Assembly: GCF_014898055.3 (NCBI RefSeq) | Contig: NW_023603184.1 | Location: 108,924,615 to 108,988,614, forward strand | Direction: 5' to 3' | DNA length: 64,000 bases | DNA from: Talpa occidentalis | Taxonomy: Eukaryota; Chordata; Mammalia; Eulipotyphla; Talpidae | Part shown: piece by piece, positions 44,701 through 57,021 of the stretch | How positions within the stretch are numbered: the stretch's first letter is position 1 | Layout: each line of letters begins with the position of its first letter | Position numbers and translations under genes: made by a program | The notes under the pieces: generated by a model | The model's input: only the letters and a program-made list of their open reading frames with translations | Told to the model about the DNA's origin: nothing | Databases searched by the model: none

Positions 44701-47700
44701 CACAGTTTTACATGAGAAGCACAAAAGATCCTCAATTGCACAGTGTAAATGGGTCTTACTGCATTGTGTTGTTATTCTAATTGAATCATGACAGAAAATC
44801 TAAACTGGATCTGATATGGTTTCTGTAAGATAGAAGAGTTTGAGCAAATTTTATATAGAATTCAATACAACTGTTATTCTACTTTTAACCCTTTATCATA
44901 TATAAGATTTGCCTGGCATTATGAAGGAAACAGTTAAAATATGATGATTCAAACCTAGACATGTTCTAACATGTTCTATTCTCACTTCTTGATCATGCAA
45001 GAAAATTATAGCTTTATTTTCAGTTGAGAACACAAATTCGATGGTATCATAGAAGGTATCTCACTCTTCAAACTTTTTTGCAGAGTTCTTGAACTGGATG
45101 TGTAAGCTGGGACCCTTTTACTCTCTATATTCCTACTTTTGGTAGGGAAAGCATTGTAGTTTCTTTGTGTAAGTTTAATATAATTTTGTTAGGGTATTAG
45201 AGTTGTATACACATTAGAGCAGGAGAATGGATAACTATAAATTTTTGCAATACCTATTAATGCTAAACTCTGAAATCTGGTTATTGAAAAGACATAGCTC
45301 ATAAGTACAGTTACAGTATGGGTTTAACTCATAACCCTGAGAAAACTTTATTAATGAAGATAGACTAGCACTAATTTATAATTGAAAAGTAAGAATAGCA
45401 TTGCTGAAAACCTGAAGTGACTCAAAACAAAATGAATAATGCAAAGAAAATTTGAATGGTCTATCTGAAAACATTAGGCAGTTCAGCCATATATTTGCAA
45501 GCTAGCATACCAGGAACTTGAAAGTTGGCCATGTGTGGCAGCGAGAAGATTCCAGATGTAGACTGTAGAGGAGGTCTTTTTTCTTCCAGCCACCTCTTTG
45601 TGGGATTTCATGTTGAATTCTTTATTCTTGCTTGTTAGATCTCCTCTCTAAATATGCTGATGAATAGCCACTTGCCTCCCATGTTCTCCAATGCTCCTCT
45701 TACTTAAAACACACTTTGATCAAACAGTTTAAGTCATGGTTAACATCTACAGAAGAGCAGACAGCATAAAATAACCTAAAACCATGTTCTTACAATTCCT
45801 TGCCATTTCTGCCTTGGGATTCCTTAGGATTATATCTTTACTTGACCTTTGCATGTTAAAGAGGATCTCACTCTCCAGAGTGTTCCTCCCAATCATACTA
45901 AAGTTTTGCAAAGGTCTTAAAATGGGATATAAAGTTACAATATTTCATTAACATAGCTTAATTCAGGTTCTTAAGATACTTACTCTGTACCTAAGCAAAA
46001 AAGAATCTAAGCATATCTCTTTCTCTCTCTCTCTCATGCATTTGTAAAAATGAAAGTTATAATATTATTAGACCTTACCCATGACATAAGAAGAATGAAT
46101 TTGCATTTTTGGTGCATTTCTGGCAGCTTATCAAAAGAAGTTTGTGTGTACTACTGACTATTATTTGTTAATAATTTTTGCATCTGTTATTCATACATTT
46201 TCAAGAGTGGACCCATTACCTGGAAATTTCAAACAAATTTTGTCTGTATGAAACTTTGGTGTCATTGGATGGCTTATTAAAAAGTATTCAAAATTATATT
46301 TGAATGTAGAATTCTATGGAGCAGGCTTCTCTTAGTGAATTCTAGATTTTTAATTTCTAGAAAGTCTGAATGTTCAGTAATCTTAATGGGCAGTGAAAAT
46401 AGGATTTTTTTTTGTTCTGGTATAAGTAAAGATTTATTTTGTTTTTCTTGACTATTCAGATTTTTTTGTTAAAATCAGGTATATATTTCTAGAGAAGGCA
46501 AACTTTGTAACACATTCTTTTAAATATACAAATTCCTTGAAATTCTGTAGGAATTATTAAAATAAGAGAGAATTTTAGCTTCAGAGTATTAAGACACTGA
46601 CTAAAAGCATTACTTAAAGCCTCTTCCATTTTATTAAATAGTTACTAAGAAATTCTGTTTTTAAGAATTTTATAGTTTTATGGAGCTGGGCGAGGCCACA
46701 GTGGTCATTTGGTTTGCCTACTCACAATGTGGAAAACTTATTATCCGTTTTTACCTTCTTTGTGTATTTTAATCTTTAATGTCTTCCATACATCCCACAC
46801 TTCTTCTCGTACTCTTAAAAATTTTATATCCTTATAGTATTGCTTTTCCTTGGAAGGTAAAATCTCTTTCTCCCATGCCTTAATTGCCTTCTGTGATTTT
46901 TACTCCTGTCCTTTCTATTGGATTTTTTAAAATGTGTGTGTACATATATGTGCAAGGAACTTCAGCTTATCCTGATGTTTATTTAACTCCATATTTAAAT
47001 ACTTTGATATTAATCCCATATTCAAGTTATGCTTAACTTATTTTTTTCCAAATTTGACATCATTATTATTTGTTTTATAAACATCTTTTTTATCATAAAA
47101 GCAAAAGTTTAGTAGGCTTAGCCTACCAAACCTCTGCTCTTATCTTTAATAGGTTCTTGTGCTTGACACATAACCTATTGTGGCTCTGTTCTTTCTCTCA
47201 GACATTTAGTAAAGAATTTATGGTTAATCTTAAAAGTGTTTATCACCTAAAATTATACTGAACAGACACTGCAAATCTCTTCTTTGTTTAGTGCTGTGCC
47301 ATATATCAACAAGAGCAACAACAAATGTTAGTGATTGAGAAGATGTTTATCAATTAAATTCATGATGATTGAGCTCATCTTCCTTCCCCTGAGTTTGGAT
47401 TTAATAAAAGAAAGTATACAATTCATACACAGAATCATGATAGTATTTTTATTATTTTTTTGTAATAAATATGTAGGCCTACTGCCACTATTAAATTTCC
47501 TGGGACCCACCCTCATAGCTAGTATTGGAGGTGGTCATTTATAAAGAGACTTAAAGTAGACATTGGCTGGTTGTCTGGGGAATCAACAGGCTTTGTATGC
47601 AAAGGAAGAGGTCAGTTTTTAGCTTGATTACTAGAAAGCCTGCCATGGACTGTGATTGTACTCTGTTTTCTGCAAAGTGGCAGAGGCAAGAATAGATTTC

Positions 47701-47944
47701 TCCTTCCTAGAGACAGAGACAATGGGGGAGTCTTGATACAGGAGAGTTTCACACTTGCCTAGTGTTTTTCCAAACCTTCCCAAACAGATAAGTTGCTCTT
47801 CTTTCTAATGGTGGGATAGAGAGATATAGAGAGATGGGAGAAAATATTGAGAGAGGAAACTGCCATCTCAATATTTCTGAGAAGGTAGTGATTCTTACTT
47901 TAAGGTAAAAGTAGGAACTTTGGAGATGGAGAGTTGGCTTGCAC
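41706..47944. other. No gene recognised (6.2 kb)
   Basis: The longest repeat-poor interval. A 15-bp direct repeat lies at 42239/42262, and 42510-42660 ('tatgaggaaactgaggccc') looks like an old MIR-type scrap. Frames at 42611, 43022, 43074, 44603, 47070, 47328, 47335 and 47749 show no domain. The plus/minus pair at 43022-43298 overlaps in a shadow manner. Confidence 0.5.
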
Positions 47945-47949
47945 TGTAA

Positions 47950-48090
47950 TAAATAATATTTAATCAGCATTATGTACCAGGCAGTGTGCATAATGTAGGT
48001 ACTTTACATTTATAGTCTTTAAAGCCTCACAGTAACCCAATAGGGTATGTTTTTTGGGGTCTAGTATTCCTGTCCCCCATCTTCAGCCAA
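47950..48090 (-). repeat. MIR SINE, minus strand
   Basis: 'tatttaatcagcattatgtaccaggcagtgtgca' followed by 'tactttacatttatag' and 'cctcacagtaacccaatagggta' is the antisense beginning of MIR. Confidence 0.65.
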
Positions 48091-48316
48091 TAATATTTTT
48101 CTTCCTTAGAAGAAGTGATGCCACCCAGTCTGTAGAGTTCTAGTGGAGTTTCCAAATATATAGCTACAGGAGGCGGGATATGGTTTAAGTAGGACTATTG
48201 CTTCTTCACTTCCCTTCTGTGTATGTTGATGTGTTCATAGGGTCAACATAGACTCCAAATAGTTGAATTTTCAAATCATGCTATCTCCAAGTGTAGATAA
48301 ATTCATTTACCCTTTT

Positions 48317-48336
48317 CATATATATGTATGTGTTTG

Positions 48337-48368
<32 letters not shown>

Positions 48369-48388
48369 CATATACACACACACACATA
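48317..48388. repeat. (TA)n/(CA)n compound microsatellite
   Basis: A pure TA run of about 13 units is followed by TACATACATA and a (CA)n run to 48387. The minus frame at 48303-48518 translates this repeat as Tyr-Ile and is not a gene. Confidence 0.95.
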
Positions 48389-48390
48389 GA

Positions 48391-49014
48391 TACCTTATTT
48401 TAGCCATAAAATTACTTTTTAAGTTAAAATAAGTGTGAATTTGCAGAATCATCTGAGAGATCATATAATTTTTTTCTTTGAAATCTTCATATGATAAATT
48501 ATAATAAAAGATTTCCAAGTAGTCCTAATCAGAGCTTACATCAGAGCTAGACATACAGTTGTTGCTGTTAGCTAAAAACATAAATTAAGGAATACTGAAA
48601 TACAGTTGGTAGATCATTTACTTATTATACATGGAAGTTAGCAGTGGCTATAAAAGTCTATAAACCTGGTCTATAATGGCAGGCCTATAAACCTATTCAT
48701 AAAAACAGAAAGTCTCAAAATCTTCACCATAGATTTTGCAGTTGCAAAGACATTATGCTTTTACTTGAAGATTGACTGCTTCTTTATATTTAAGTGCTTG
48801 ATTTTCTTTCATTTTAATCATTAATGTCATGATTACTATAATTTAATATATTTTATTCCTGGAAACTTTTAATTCTTCTTTCTGATAACCCACCTATGTT
48901 CTATTATTTTATGCATTTACTGTATCATTTCTATTACTCATTAAAATTACATAAACATAGTAGACCTGGATCTATTTGCCTTTAGCTCTTCTTTTGTATT
49001 TCTTCCCCTTACCC
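48391..49014. other. No gene recognised
   Basis: AT-rich unique DNA. Confidence 0.5.
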
Positions 49015-49095
49015 AGCTTTGTTGAGTTATAAGTGGCAAATAAAATTGTGTGGATTTAAGGTATACAAGAAAGTCATCTGCATCATTAAAATCTC
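49015..49095 (-). repeat. Old L1 3' UTR scrap, antisense
   Basis: 'gttgagttataagtggcaaataaaattgtgtgg' and 'taaggtatacaagaaagtc' resemble an antisense old L1 3' UTR (ttgagatataattgacatataacattg…aaggtgtacaac type). Confidence 0.45.
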
Positions 49096-51550
49096 TTCCC
49101 CACTGTCGTTTTCACTATTTTTACTGAGACATCATTTCAGCCAGTTTATTTAGAGACCTCTTTTCCCTACAGAATAACTACAAAGTAAATATAAAATTGA
49201 CATTGGAAAATATATTAATAAAATACATAGAGGATTTTGTTTAAGAATCTTAAAGCGTATATGAGCAAGGTAATCTTTTTATATACTGACGCCCTGTGAT
49301 CCTTGGCAAGTGTTATCATTTTTATTTTATGGAAGTGGGAAGGACGATGAAAACTAGACACCGATTAATTTACCTTAAGTAACATGGACTTTCTCTTCAA
49401 CTTGATTGAGACATAAATGCCTAGTTCCTTTGCTCCTTGGATCATTCTTCTTTTTGACTTATGTCTACTTGAAATATAATGCTATACACAGTGCAGAGGT
49501 TATTCATAGGTAAAGTTCTACTAGGCAGTCATGTATTTCATGTATGTAGATTATTTGTACAGGATCTTTGGCTATTTTATTACTCATAGTCTAATGGCAC
49601 ATGATCCTAAATAACAACACATAATGTCTAATATTTAAATAATTGTGCAGAATTACTTTGATTTGGTTTCTATTTTAACATAGCAATCACTGCCTGAATG
49701 AACTTGACTATAAGGAGATTAGAAACTGTAGTAATTAGTTGGTGGGCCCCATATCACATTAAGATGGTCTATTAAAATTGTTAGAAAATAAATAGGAGAG
49801 TCTTTATACTAACTCAGGCCTCTCTTACTAGAGTTCCAAAACATTTTCAGAAAAGAGGAAAATATCTTTTGTGAACTGTTCTGTCTTCAGATTTTTGTTA
49901 GGCAATATTTTTATTTCAAAGGAGTAAACCATTGTGTTATTTTTGCCCTTATTAGATAACTTCCTTTTTTAAAAAAAAAATACCTCCTCTTGGCTTATTG
50001 AGTTTTCTGTATACTAAATAATAGATACAATGTCTTAGGAAGCACCTCACTGATTTTGTTGAATGAGATTGCTGGTTTAAACTTTGGAATATATTATTGT
50101 TGAAATTTTTGTGTTGAATAGTCACTGTGAGGAAGGCCATGGACAATTAAATAATAAGTTAACTGAATTCAGAATGAATGATATTTGCAGAAGCTATCAG
50201 TAATTCTGAGATAAATATAACAAATCATTTCTTCCCTTATTTTTCTCTCAGCCATATTGAATACAAATACTTACAATATGATAGTGTTGATTTTTGTTCC
50301 CAAAGAACTCTCCCCCAAGTTATAGAAATTTCAAAACACAAATAAAGCAAATCCTTAAAATACTTTTTAGAAAGGAAGCTACTTATTAGTTATCTAACTT
50401 CAACAGAATTAGATTGTAGGTAAATATGTTAAAGAATTTTTCAGGTGTAAAATATTTTAAGTAACTATAAAGCAGGAAGTACTATAAATGGAAAAAAGAC
50501 AATATGAATTTCTATATAAAATAGTGTATCATCTGTTATGCTATCTGATATCTTGAAAATAGTGTTTTAAGTAATATTATATGATTTAGCTGCAAGTATA
50601 TGTGGCTATAAATTCAAGCCGAAAGTTATCCTTCAGTCACATAAAATATTGAACACAGCATATCATTTTAAAATGATGTGTAGTGCACCTTGTAGAGAGC
50701 AAAAATGACAATCTACGATAATACTTTCTGACCCCAGCTCTCTGACAAAGCCACAGTTTAAATGGTTTATTGACAGGGTAGATTATTATAGATTAGAGTG
50801 GTTCACAAAAGATGGCAGCTCCTATTCTTTTGTAATAGTTTGACTGAACTGTTCTTGAAAATCCTTCATCCAACGAGCTCAAAATATTACTAGGAGGTAC
50901 TCTTATGTCTAAACTCTTGTATAATGACTCCTTATTTGTAGGGGATTTAGAATCTTAATTAGTATTCATCAATTATTCCTACAAGAAGTTGTTGCATATT
51001 CAAGTCATTTAAAAATGTGTTGCTAAGGCTTGAGAAGTGTGATTAACCCCTCCCAATTGCCTTTCAAAGCCCAACTCCATCCTTGGCCAATTGACTTATA
51101 TTTATGTCTTGAGCAAGGGGGAACAAATCAATTAACCCTTTCAAAACCATTTGATTTGGGGTATGTTGCTTTACGTCCATTTGTTTCTGTATTTGCGTGA
51201 TTATAAATAAGAATATCATTGTTTTTCATCATTTTACTTTATAGAAGACTTGATCTAATTCATGTGTTATTTTTCCAGAAAAGATCTATGTATATCAAAT
51301 ATAATTCAACACTTCTTTGTGTTGAAAACACTTTGAAGAAAGGGTTTCATTTCAAGCTTAGGGGATATTGTATTTTCATAGAAACCCAAACCCTTTGAAT
51401 TTTCTTCATATGTTTCTGTGGAATATTTAGCAACTGAAATCTCCTTCATTTAAAGTGTCATGAACAACAGATGGTGCCCCTAAAAAGACTAGTTTCTTAT
51501 TCAATTCATTTTATCATAAAGCAGTGTCTTTGAATTGTATTTAAATTAAA
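49096..51550. other. No gene recognised (2.5 kb)
   Basis: AT-rich unique DNA. The minus frame at 49952-50146 has no domain. Confidence 0.5.
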
Positions 51551-51552
51551 CC

Positions 51553-51605
51553 TAGGTCCTGCCTATTGTAAATAATGCTGCAATAAACATAGTGGTTGTG
51601 AGTAC
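51553..51605 (-). repeat. Short old L1 scrap, antisense
   Basis: 'tattgtaaataatgctgcaataaacatag' is an antisense ORF2 motif. Only ~50 bp is recognisable. Confidence 0.6.
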
Positions 51606-51962
51606 AAGTCAGAAAGCCAAGTGAACAGGATGATAAAAATGGAAGATAATAAATAATAATTTTTACATTTAAATAATTGTCATAGGAAAAAAAAATAATT
51701 GTCATAGGTTTCAAATCCTGGTTGGATTTACAGTGGTGAGATTTTGAAAATTTTAAGTCCAACACCTATCTATATATTTTGAGACTTGACAAGAGTTTCT
51801 TGCCCCTGTTTTTAAAGTAGATATGTCTAGATAGTTATCCTTGCATGAATTACCCTTAACTCTGTTCTTCACCTGCTTTTAAGCTTTTGGGTTGTCTGTA
51901 ACCTTCATTGCTTTCATCAAAGAATTTTCATTTTTCTTTTCTGACAGCCAGTAAGTATTTCT

Positions 51963-52240
51963 TTTTCTTTCTTTCTTTCTATTTTTTTAAAAGACTTATT
52001 TATTTATTTAACAAGCACTGGGTACAGTTAGAAGCGCAGGAGGGTAAGAGAATTCACCAGAGCGGGGCACAGAACAGGCAGAATGACAAAATACACTGCT
52101 GAAGGGAGCAGTGGGCGTGGCAGGAGAGGTCTGTCACGCCATGTGGGACCCTCACTGGCAGCCGGAGATTGAACTGGCACTGCAGAGACTGCGGGCAGCT
52201 TTGCAGCCCAGTGTCAACCGCTGCGCCACCAGGGGAGGCG
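51963..52240 (-). mobile_element. tRNA-derived SINE, minus strand
   Basis: 'ttatttatttatttaacaagcactgggtacag' at the left, 'cgctgcgccaccaggggaggcg' at the right. The TSD core TAAGTATTTCT lies at 51952-51962 and 52248-52258, extendable leftwards with mismatches. Subtype 'gcactgggtacagttagaagc'. Frames at 51908-52102 (+) and 52152-52340 (-) are partly SINE. Confidence 0.88.
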
Positions 52241-52258
52241 CAACCACTAAGTATTTCT

Positions 52259-52679
52259 GACCTGAAGTAGAACTACATCTTATTTCTAGCATCATGACAA
52301 TCTCACTAGTTCTATGATTATGGTAGAGTTGTGATTTCAAATACAGTTAAGTTGAAGACTGAGGAATGCAAAAAATTACATATTTTGTAAATGTTTTCTG
52401 TATAATGCTAGTTGGGATATGAAAACATACGTATTTTCAAGATACTTTTTTCCCCTTTAAGTTTATGACATCTTGATTTCTTCAGTTCTCATCCCTGTCT
52501 TGTCTTGTTTCTTCCTAGGCATTTTCTAGAATGTTCACCTCTTCTCCCTTTCAAAACTCTTATATATCCACTATAGGAGAAGTAATAGAAAAAACACTAA
52601 GTTTTGACTGATGCTAAAATCTTCCAACCTAGCTGGGATGAATGGCAAAACATAGCAAAGATTTGTTGTGTAGTAATTG
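52259..52679. other. No gene recognised
   Basis: AT-rich unique DNA. Confidence 0.5.
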
Positions 52680-53052
52680 CCTGATAGTTAATTTTATGTG
52701 TCAACTAAGAGGGTGTTTTTGGATGAGATTAACATTTAGATCACTGAACTTGAGTAAAGCAGATTGCTGTCCACAATGTGGAGAGTTCATCTTCTCATCT
52801 AAATAGGTGAAGGGCTGAAGAGACCAAAAATAATACCAATTTCATAGAACAAGAGGGAATTTTTCAGTAGACTGACTTTGGGCTTCCTCCGTATCATCAA
52901 CTTTCCAAGGTCTCTAGGATATACTCCCTACTGCAGTTTTGGATTTGCCAACCACTTTAATGGTGTGAGTCAATTCCTTATAGTATGTCTCTTTTTGTGA
53001 TAGTATGCATCTTATTGGTTCTGTTTGCCTGGAGAACCCTGACTAATACAAA
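52680..53052 (+). repeat. Ancient mammalian interspersed repeat, family not named
   Basis: 'gttaattttatgtgtcaact', 'gagggtgtttttggatgagattaacattt', 'gtaaagcagattgctgtcc' and the end 'attggttctgtttgcctggagaaccctgactaatac' match a dispersed element I remember from other placental genomes, in the same order and spacing. I do not recall the family name. Confidence 0.6.
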
Positions 53053-56000
53053 TTGATTTCTAGATGCTATAGGACATGATAATAAGACATGATAGATCAA
53101 GAAATGTAGATAGTGGGGAATAGTAAAATCAATGTGGTGAGAAAATTGCGGCTTCACTCTAGATCTATAACTTCTGTGTGATTTGGTTTGAGTCTCAAAG
53201 AATTTGACTCTTCTATGTCAAAATGAAGAAATTCAACTGATTATACTTTCATATCCTTTCTAGCTTTAACACAGATGGCTACATCCATTGATGTTCTTGG
53301 CCTGATAAAAGCCTGTAGTTTCTCTGGTACTTTTTCTATCACTTGCATGGCTTAAGAATTATGGGGAAACTGTTAATAATAGGGACATTTGTTGAATATG
53401 TAAGAATCAATGTCTGTCATTAATAAATTAATGTAGAATGGCAAGACCCATTCATCTCACCCTATGTTGAATCAAAATAAAAATAATTTGTTCACAAAAT
53501 AATCAAATTCTTACTACAAGCAATTATGTGTAGTTGCATTTTAATATAATACAATTACAATAAAATATTACACATTTGCTTTTAATACCATTGATAGATA
53601 GTTTAATAATTCTAAAAGTAAAAAGAAGAAGTATACCAACCTTTCTCCCAGGGATGTCAGTTGAGACTCCCTGAGGCATCAAATAGAAAGTTAATGGGAG
53701 ATACAGATGTAATTGCTACTACATCAGTGCCTTAAGCATTTTCTGTTTCCTTTTACATGTTTTTCCTGAACAATTTTGTTCAATGATTTCTGCTTTGCTT
53801 CCTCTCCTACTTTCCTTTTGAATCTTGCTTTTCAAAATCCTATAATTAAATACTCTGTTAACTTTTCTTCCTTTGTTCTTGTTATTTGCAGATATTCTTT
53901 TATACTGAAATGGAAATTAAGTTTTTAATTTGCTATGTATATTTTTTATCTACTGATCAGTCATTGTAATCAACTTTATTATGCTCATTATCTTTATAGA
54001 TTTATGTGCATTTACTATGTGCTACTTTTCTAGACACCAAGTGATTTGTGGAGAAGGTGCAATTTATGAGGATTTAAAGAATACAAAGAACAAATAAATG
54101 AAAAAAATAAAAATGAAGCAGGTGTTTGGGTTAATAAAATAGCATATTATTCCTTTATCATAGTTATGTAAGACTTTATCACAACCTAATTTCAGATGTT
54201 GAAAATGCAGATTTGGAAACCACTTCTACATTATAAGAATTATCCTGAAATTGCCCTTATGCTGTTGGCTATAAACTGTGTTCTTTGGTTTGAAGGAATG
54301 TAATTTGGTAGTCCAAATTTGAATGTATTCTGTTCCGGTTCCTTTATGTGTTTTGAGCATTTGTATTTACCAATAGGTATGCAAATCTCCATCTAGAATA
54401 ACTGTCTATTCCTGTCAGGACCCATGTATATCCTCCCCGGCTACCAGTAATGCCCTAAAGTAGTCTATTGATACTTGCCAGCTAGGTGAAGTTCCTGTGG
54501 GGCAATTATACAGTCATTTGTGATTTAATAGTGAGCTAGGGGTCTTGCATAAGGTCGACATGCTTTTCCCTTTGGCAACTTACACAACCAAAATACCACT
54601 CTTAGTCACTCTTATGAGATCTTATGATATCTTATGATCTTATCTTAGTCACTCTTATGAGATCACTCTTATGAGTGATCCATTTAGAAAAAGTTCTTCA
54701 GGAAACAGATGATATGATTCACAAGGTGAGAAAATTCCTTCACATTGTGCATCCTGGATTCAGTAATTTTTTTTTTTTGTCCTCTCACAATGCTGACTAT
54801 AGCTGGTGATTAGTGGTTATAAATGTGCTTTTTGTTTCAGAGCACAATTTTTCCCTTTGGTAGTGATTCTAAGGTTAGAGACTGTAGCTCAGACCAGACA
54901 AAAATCTGAGTTTAATCCAGCACCAGAATCTACTCCAGTATCATACTTTGATTTTAGCAATTATAGATAAAAATTATGTATTTATCTTTTTGTCATGAAT
55001 TTGCATCATTTCTCCATGTGTCCAGTGAGATAGATAGCTCCTTTGGAACTACATCTACTTTCTAAATTCCATCATTATCTTACTAAATATTCAGACATTC
55101 ATTTACAAAATTTCATGTTCCCTTGCTTCCTTGTCGGTTTTTTTTTTTTTTTTTTAAATAGTGTTTTCACCATGCTTCAGTCAGTCAGAGTCATTCTTGA
55201 GAATCCTGCTTGGGACATTAACTGTATTATCTAAATTGATGTAGAAAACATGACAAAATTCAACTTTCATTCATAATAAAATAAACTGCCAGCAAACTAT
55301 AAGGGGAATTTCTCCAATTGAGTACCTCTTGAAATAAAAAAATCATCCAACCTACTCCAATGTATCCTACCTAACTCTGTAATTAATTTCATACTTGATG
55401 GTCAAAACTAAACGGTTCCCTAAATCAAGAATGAGGTGAGAGTGTTCACTGAACACTCTGATACTTCCAATATTTTCTATTACTAACATTCCTTTTTAAA
55501 AAAAAATCTCAACTCATTGCTAAAATTCTTATCTTTTCATGTATGTCATCCATGTGTTCCTTTGGATCTGTTAGTGTGTTTATCAGATACTTCAAAGTCC
55601 CTACCTAATAATTCCAACCTATGAACCATATTTGGGTCTTTCTTTTTATCTTGACCGTGAGCCGTATTTTCATTCTTCTTTGTATGTCTCATAATGTTTG
55701 ATTGTATGGAGAGCATCTTGCATAAAAGGATACTAAGCTGAGATTAATAATACTTAATTCCCAAAAGGGGTGTTCCAGTTATTTTGCCATACTACTTAGA
55801 GTGACACTTAAGTTAATGTGGTCTGTTGTTATTGAACTGGTCCATTATTTTAATTAATTAAGTTAATTAAGTTTCCTTTTGATTAGATCACACTGGCTTC
55901 ATCAGGTTAAGTTGGATCTAAATACCAACACTGGTGTTTAGAGACTAAACACTGTCAAGATTCCAGAAATTTCTTAGTGCTTTACAGGTGATCCACCAGC

Positions 56001-56227
56001 TTTCCTAATTATGTACTTTCTCTCTTCCCTGTATTCTGATTTCTAGTTTTTTGAGTTTCTGGGGAATTGTACTAGTTGTCTTTGTACTAGGGTGAAAAAC
56101 AGGAAGACTGGCTTCCCAGGGCAAAAGGGGATTTTTCAGTATACTCTCTGTGGGCAAAGATACACTTTGTGTCTGCGTCTCATTTGGATTCTAGTACATA
56201 ATTCCACGGGTTGGTTAAACGTTTGTT
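53053..56227. other. No gene recognised (3.2 kb)
   Basis: AT-rich unique DNA. A repeated and palindromic patch at 54600-54680 is described under findings. The + frame at 55043-55234 contains a T-run (poly-Phe) and is not convincing. Confidence 0.5.
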
Positions 56228-56243
56228 AAAAATTCTATGGATT
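56228..56243 (+). repeat. Left TSD of the full-length L1
   Basis: AAAAATTCTATGGATT, identical to 62141-62156. It is preceded by TT, so the nick site reads TT|AAAAA, the preferred L1 endonuclease target. Confidence 0.95.
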
Positions 56244-56245
56244 GA

Positions 56246-57021
56246 CCCACCGCTGGGGCAGATCAGGCGTGCAGGGGAGCGCGTCCCCGGCACCAGCATT
56301 TTGCAGCAGGGACCTTTCTTGCTGGAGACTGTGTGAACCCAGCAGAAGGCTCACCGAGGAGACAGAGGTTAAGCTTGGAGGCTTGCCCATGCCGGGCGCC
56401 TTCTAGCCTGCAGTTCCAGCCCAGAGGGGAGCAGCACCCACCGCTGGGGCAGACCGGGCTTGCAGGGGAGCGCGTTCCCGCATCGCCATTTTGCAGCAGG
56501 GACCTTTCTTGCTGGAGACTGTGTGAACCCAGCAGAAGGCTCACCGAGGAGACAGAGGTAAGCTGGGAGGCTTGCCCATGCTGGGCGCCTTCTAGCCTGC
56601 AGTTCCAGCCCAGAGGGGAGCAGCACCCACCGCTGGGGCAGACCCGGCATGCAGGGGAGCGTGTCCCGGGCACCAGCATTTTGCAGCAGGGACCTTTCTT
56701 GCTGGAGACTGTGTGAACCCAGCAGAAGGCTCACCGAGGAGACAGAGGTAAGCTGGGAGGCTTGCCCACGCCGGGCACCTTCTAGCCTGCAGTTCCAGCC
56801 CAGAGGAGAGCAGCAACCACCGCTGGGGCAGACCGGGCGTGCAGGGGAGCGTGTCCCGGGCACCAGCATTTTGCAGCAGGGACCTTTCTTGCTGGAGACT
56901 GTGTGAACCCAGCAGAAGGCTCACCGAGGAGACAGAGCAGGGACCTTTCTTTGCTGGAGACTTGTGAACCCAGCAGAAGTTCCCCAGAGGAGCCAGTGGT
57001 GAGCTGGGAAGGTCGCCCAAG
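56246..57021 (+). promoter_or_regulatory. L1 5' UTR of tandem ~190-bp monomers
   Basis: Units start at 'ccaccgctggggcagac' near 56246, 56437, 56626 and 56816 (periods 191, 189, 190). The fourth breaks off at ~56936 and passes into a diverged partial unit (56937-57021) that leads into the ORF1 start. Each unit is GC- and CpG-rich and holds 'cattttgcagcagggacc' and 'cttctagcctgcagttccag'. By analogy with mouse L1 monomers these are probably tandem promoters. Open frames here in several registers (56263-57107 on both strands) follow from GC content and the period, and are not genes. Confidence 0.85.

Noticed and set aside
48303..48518. 71-codon minus frame with Tyr-Ile repeats
   Set aside because: Translation of the TA/CA microsatellite.
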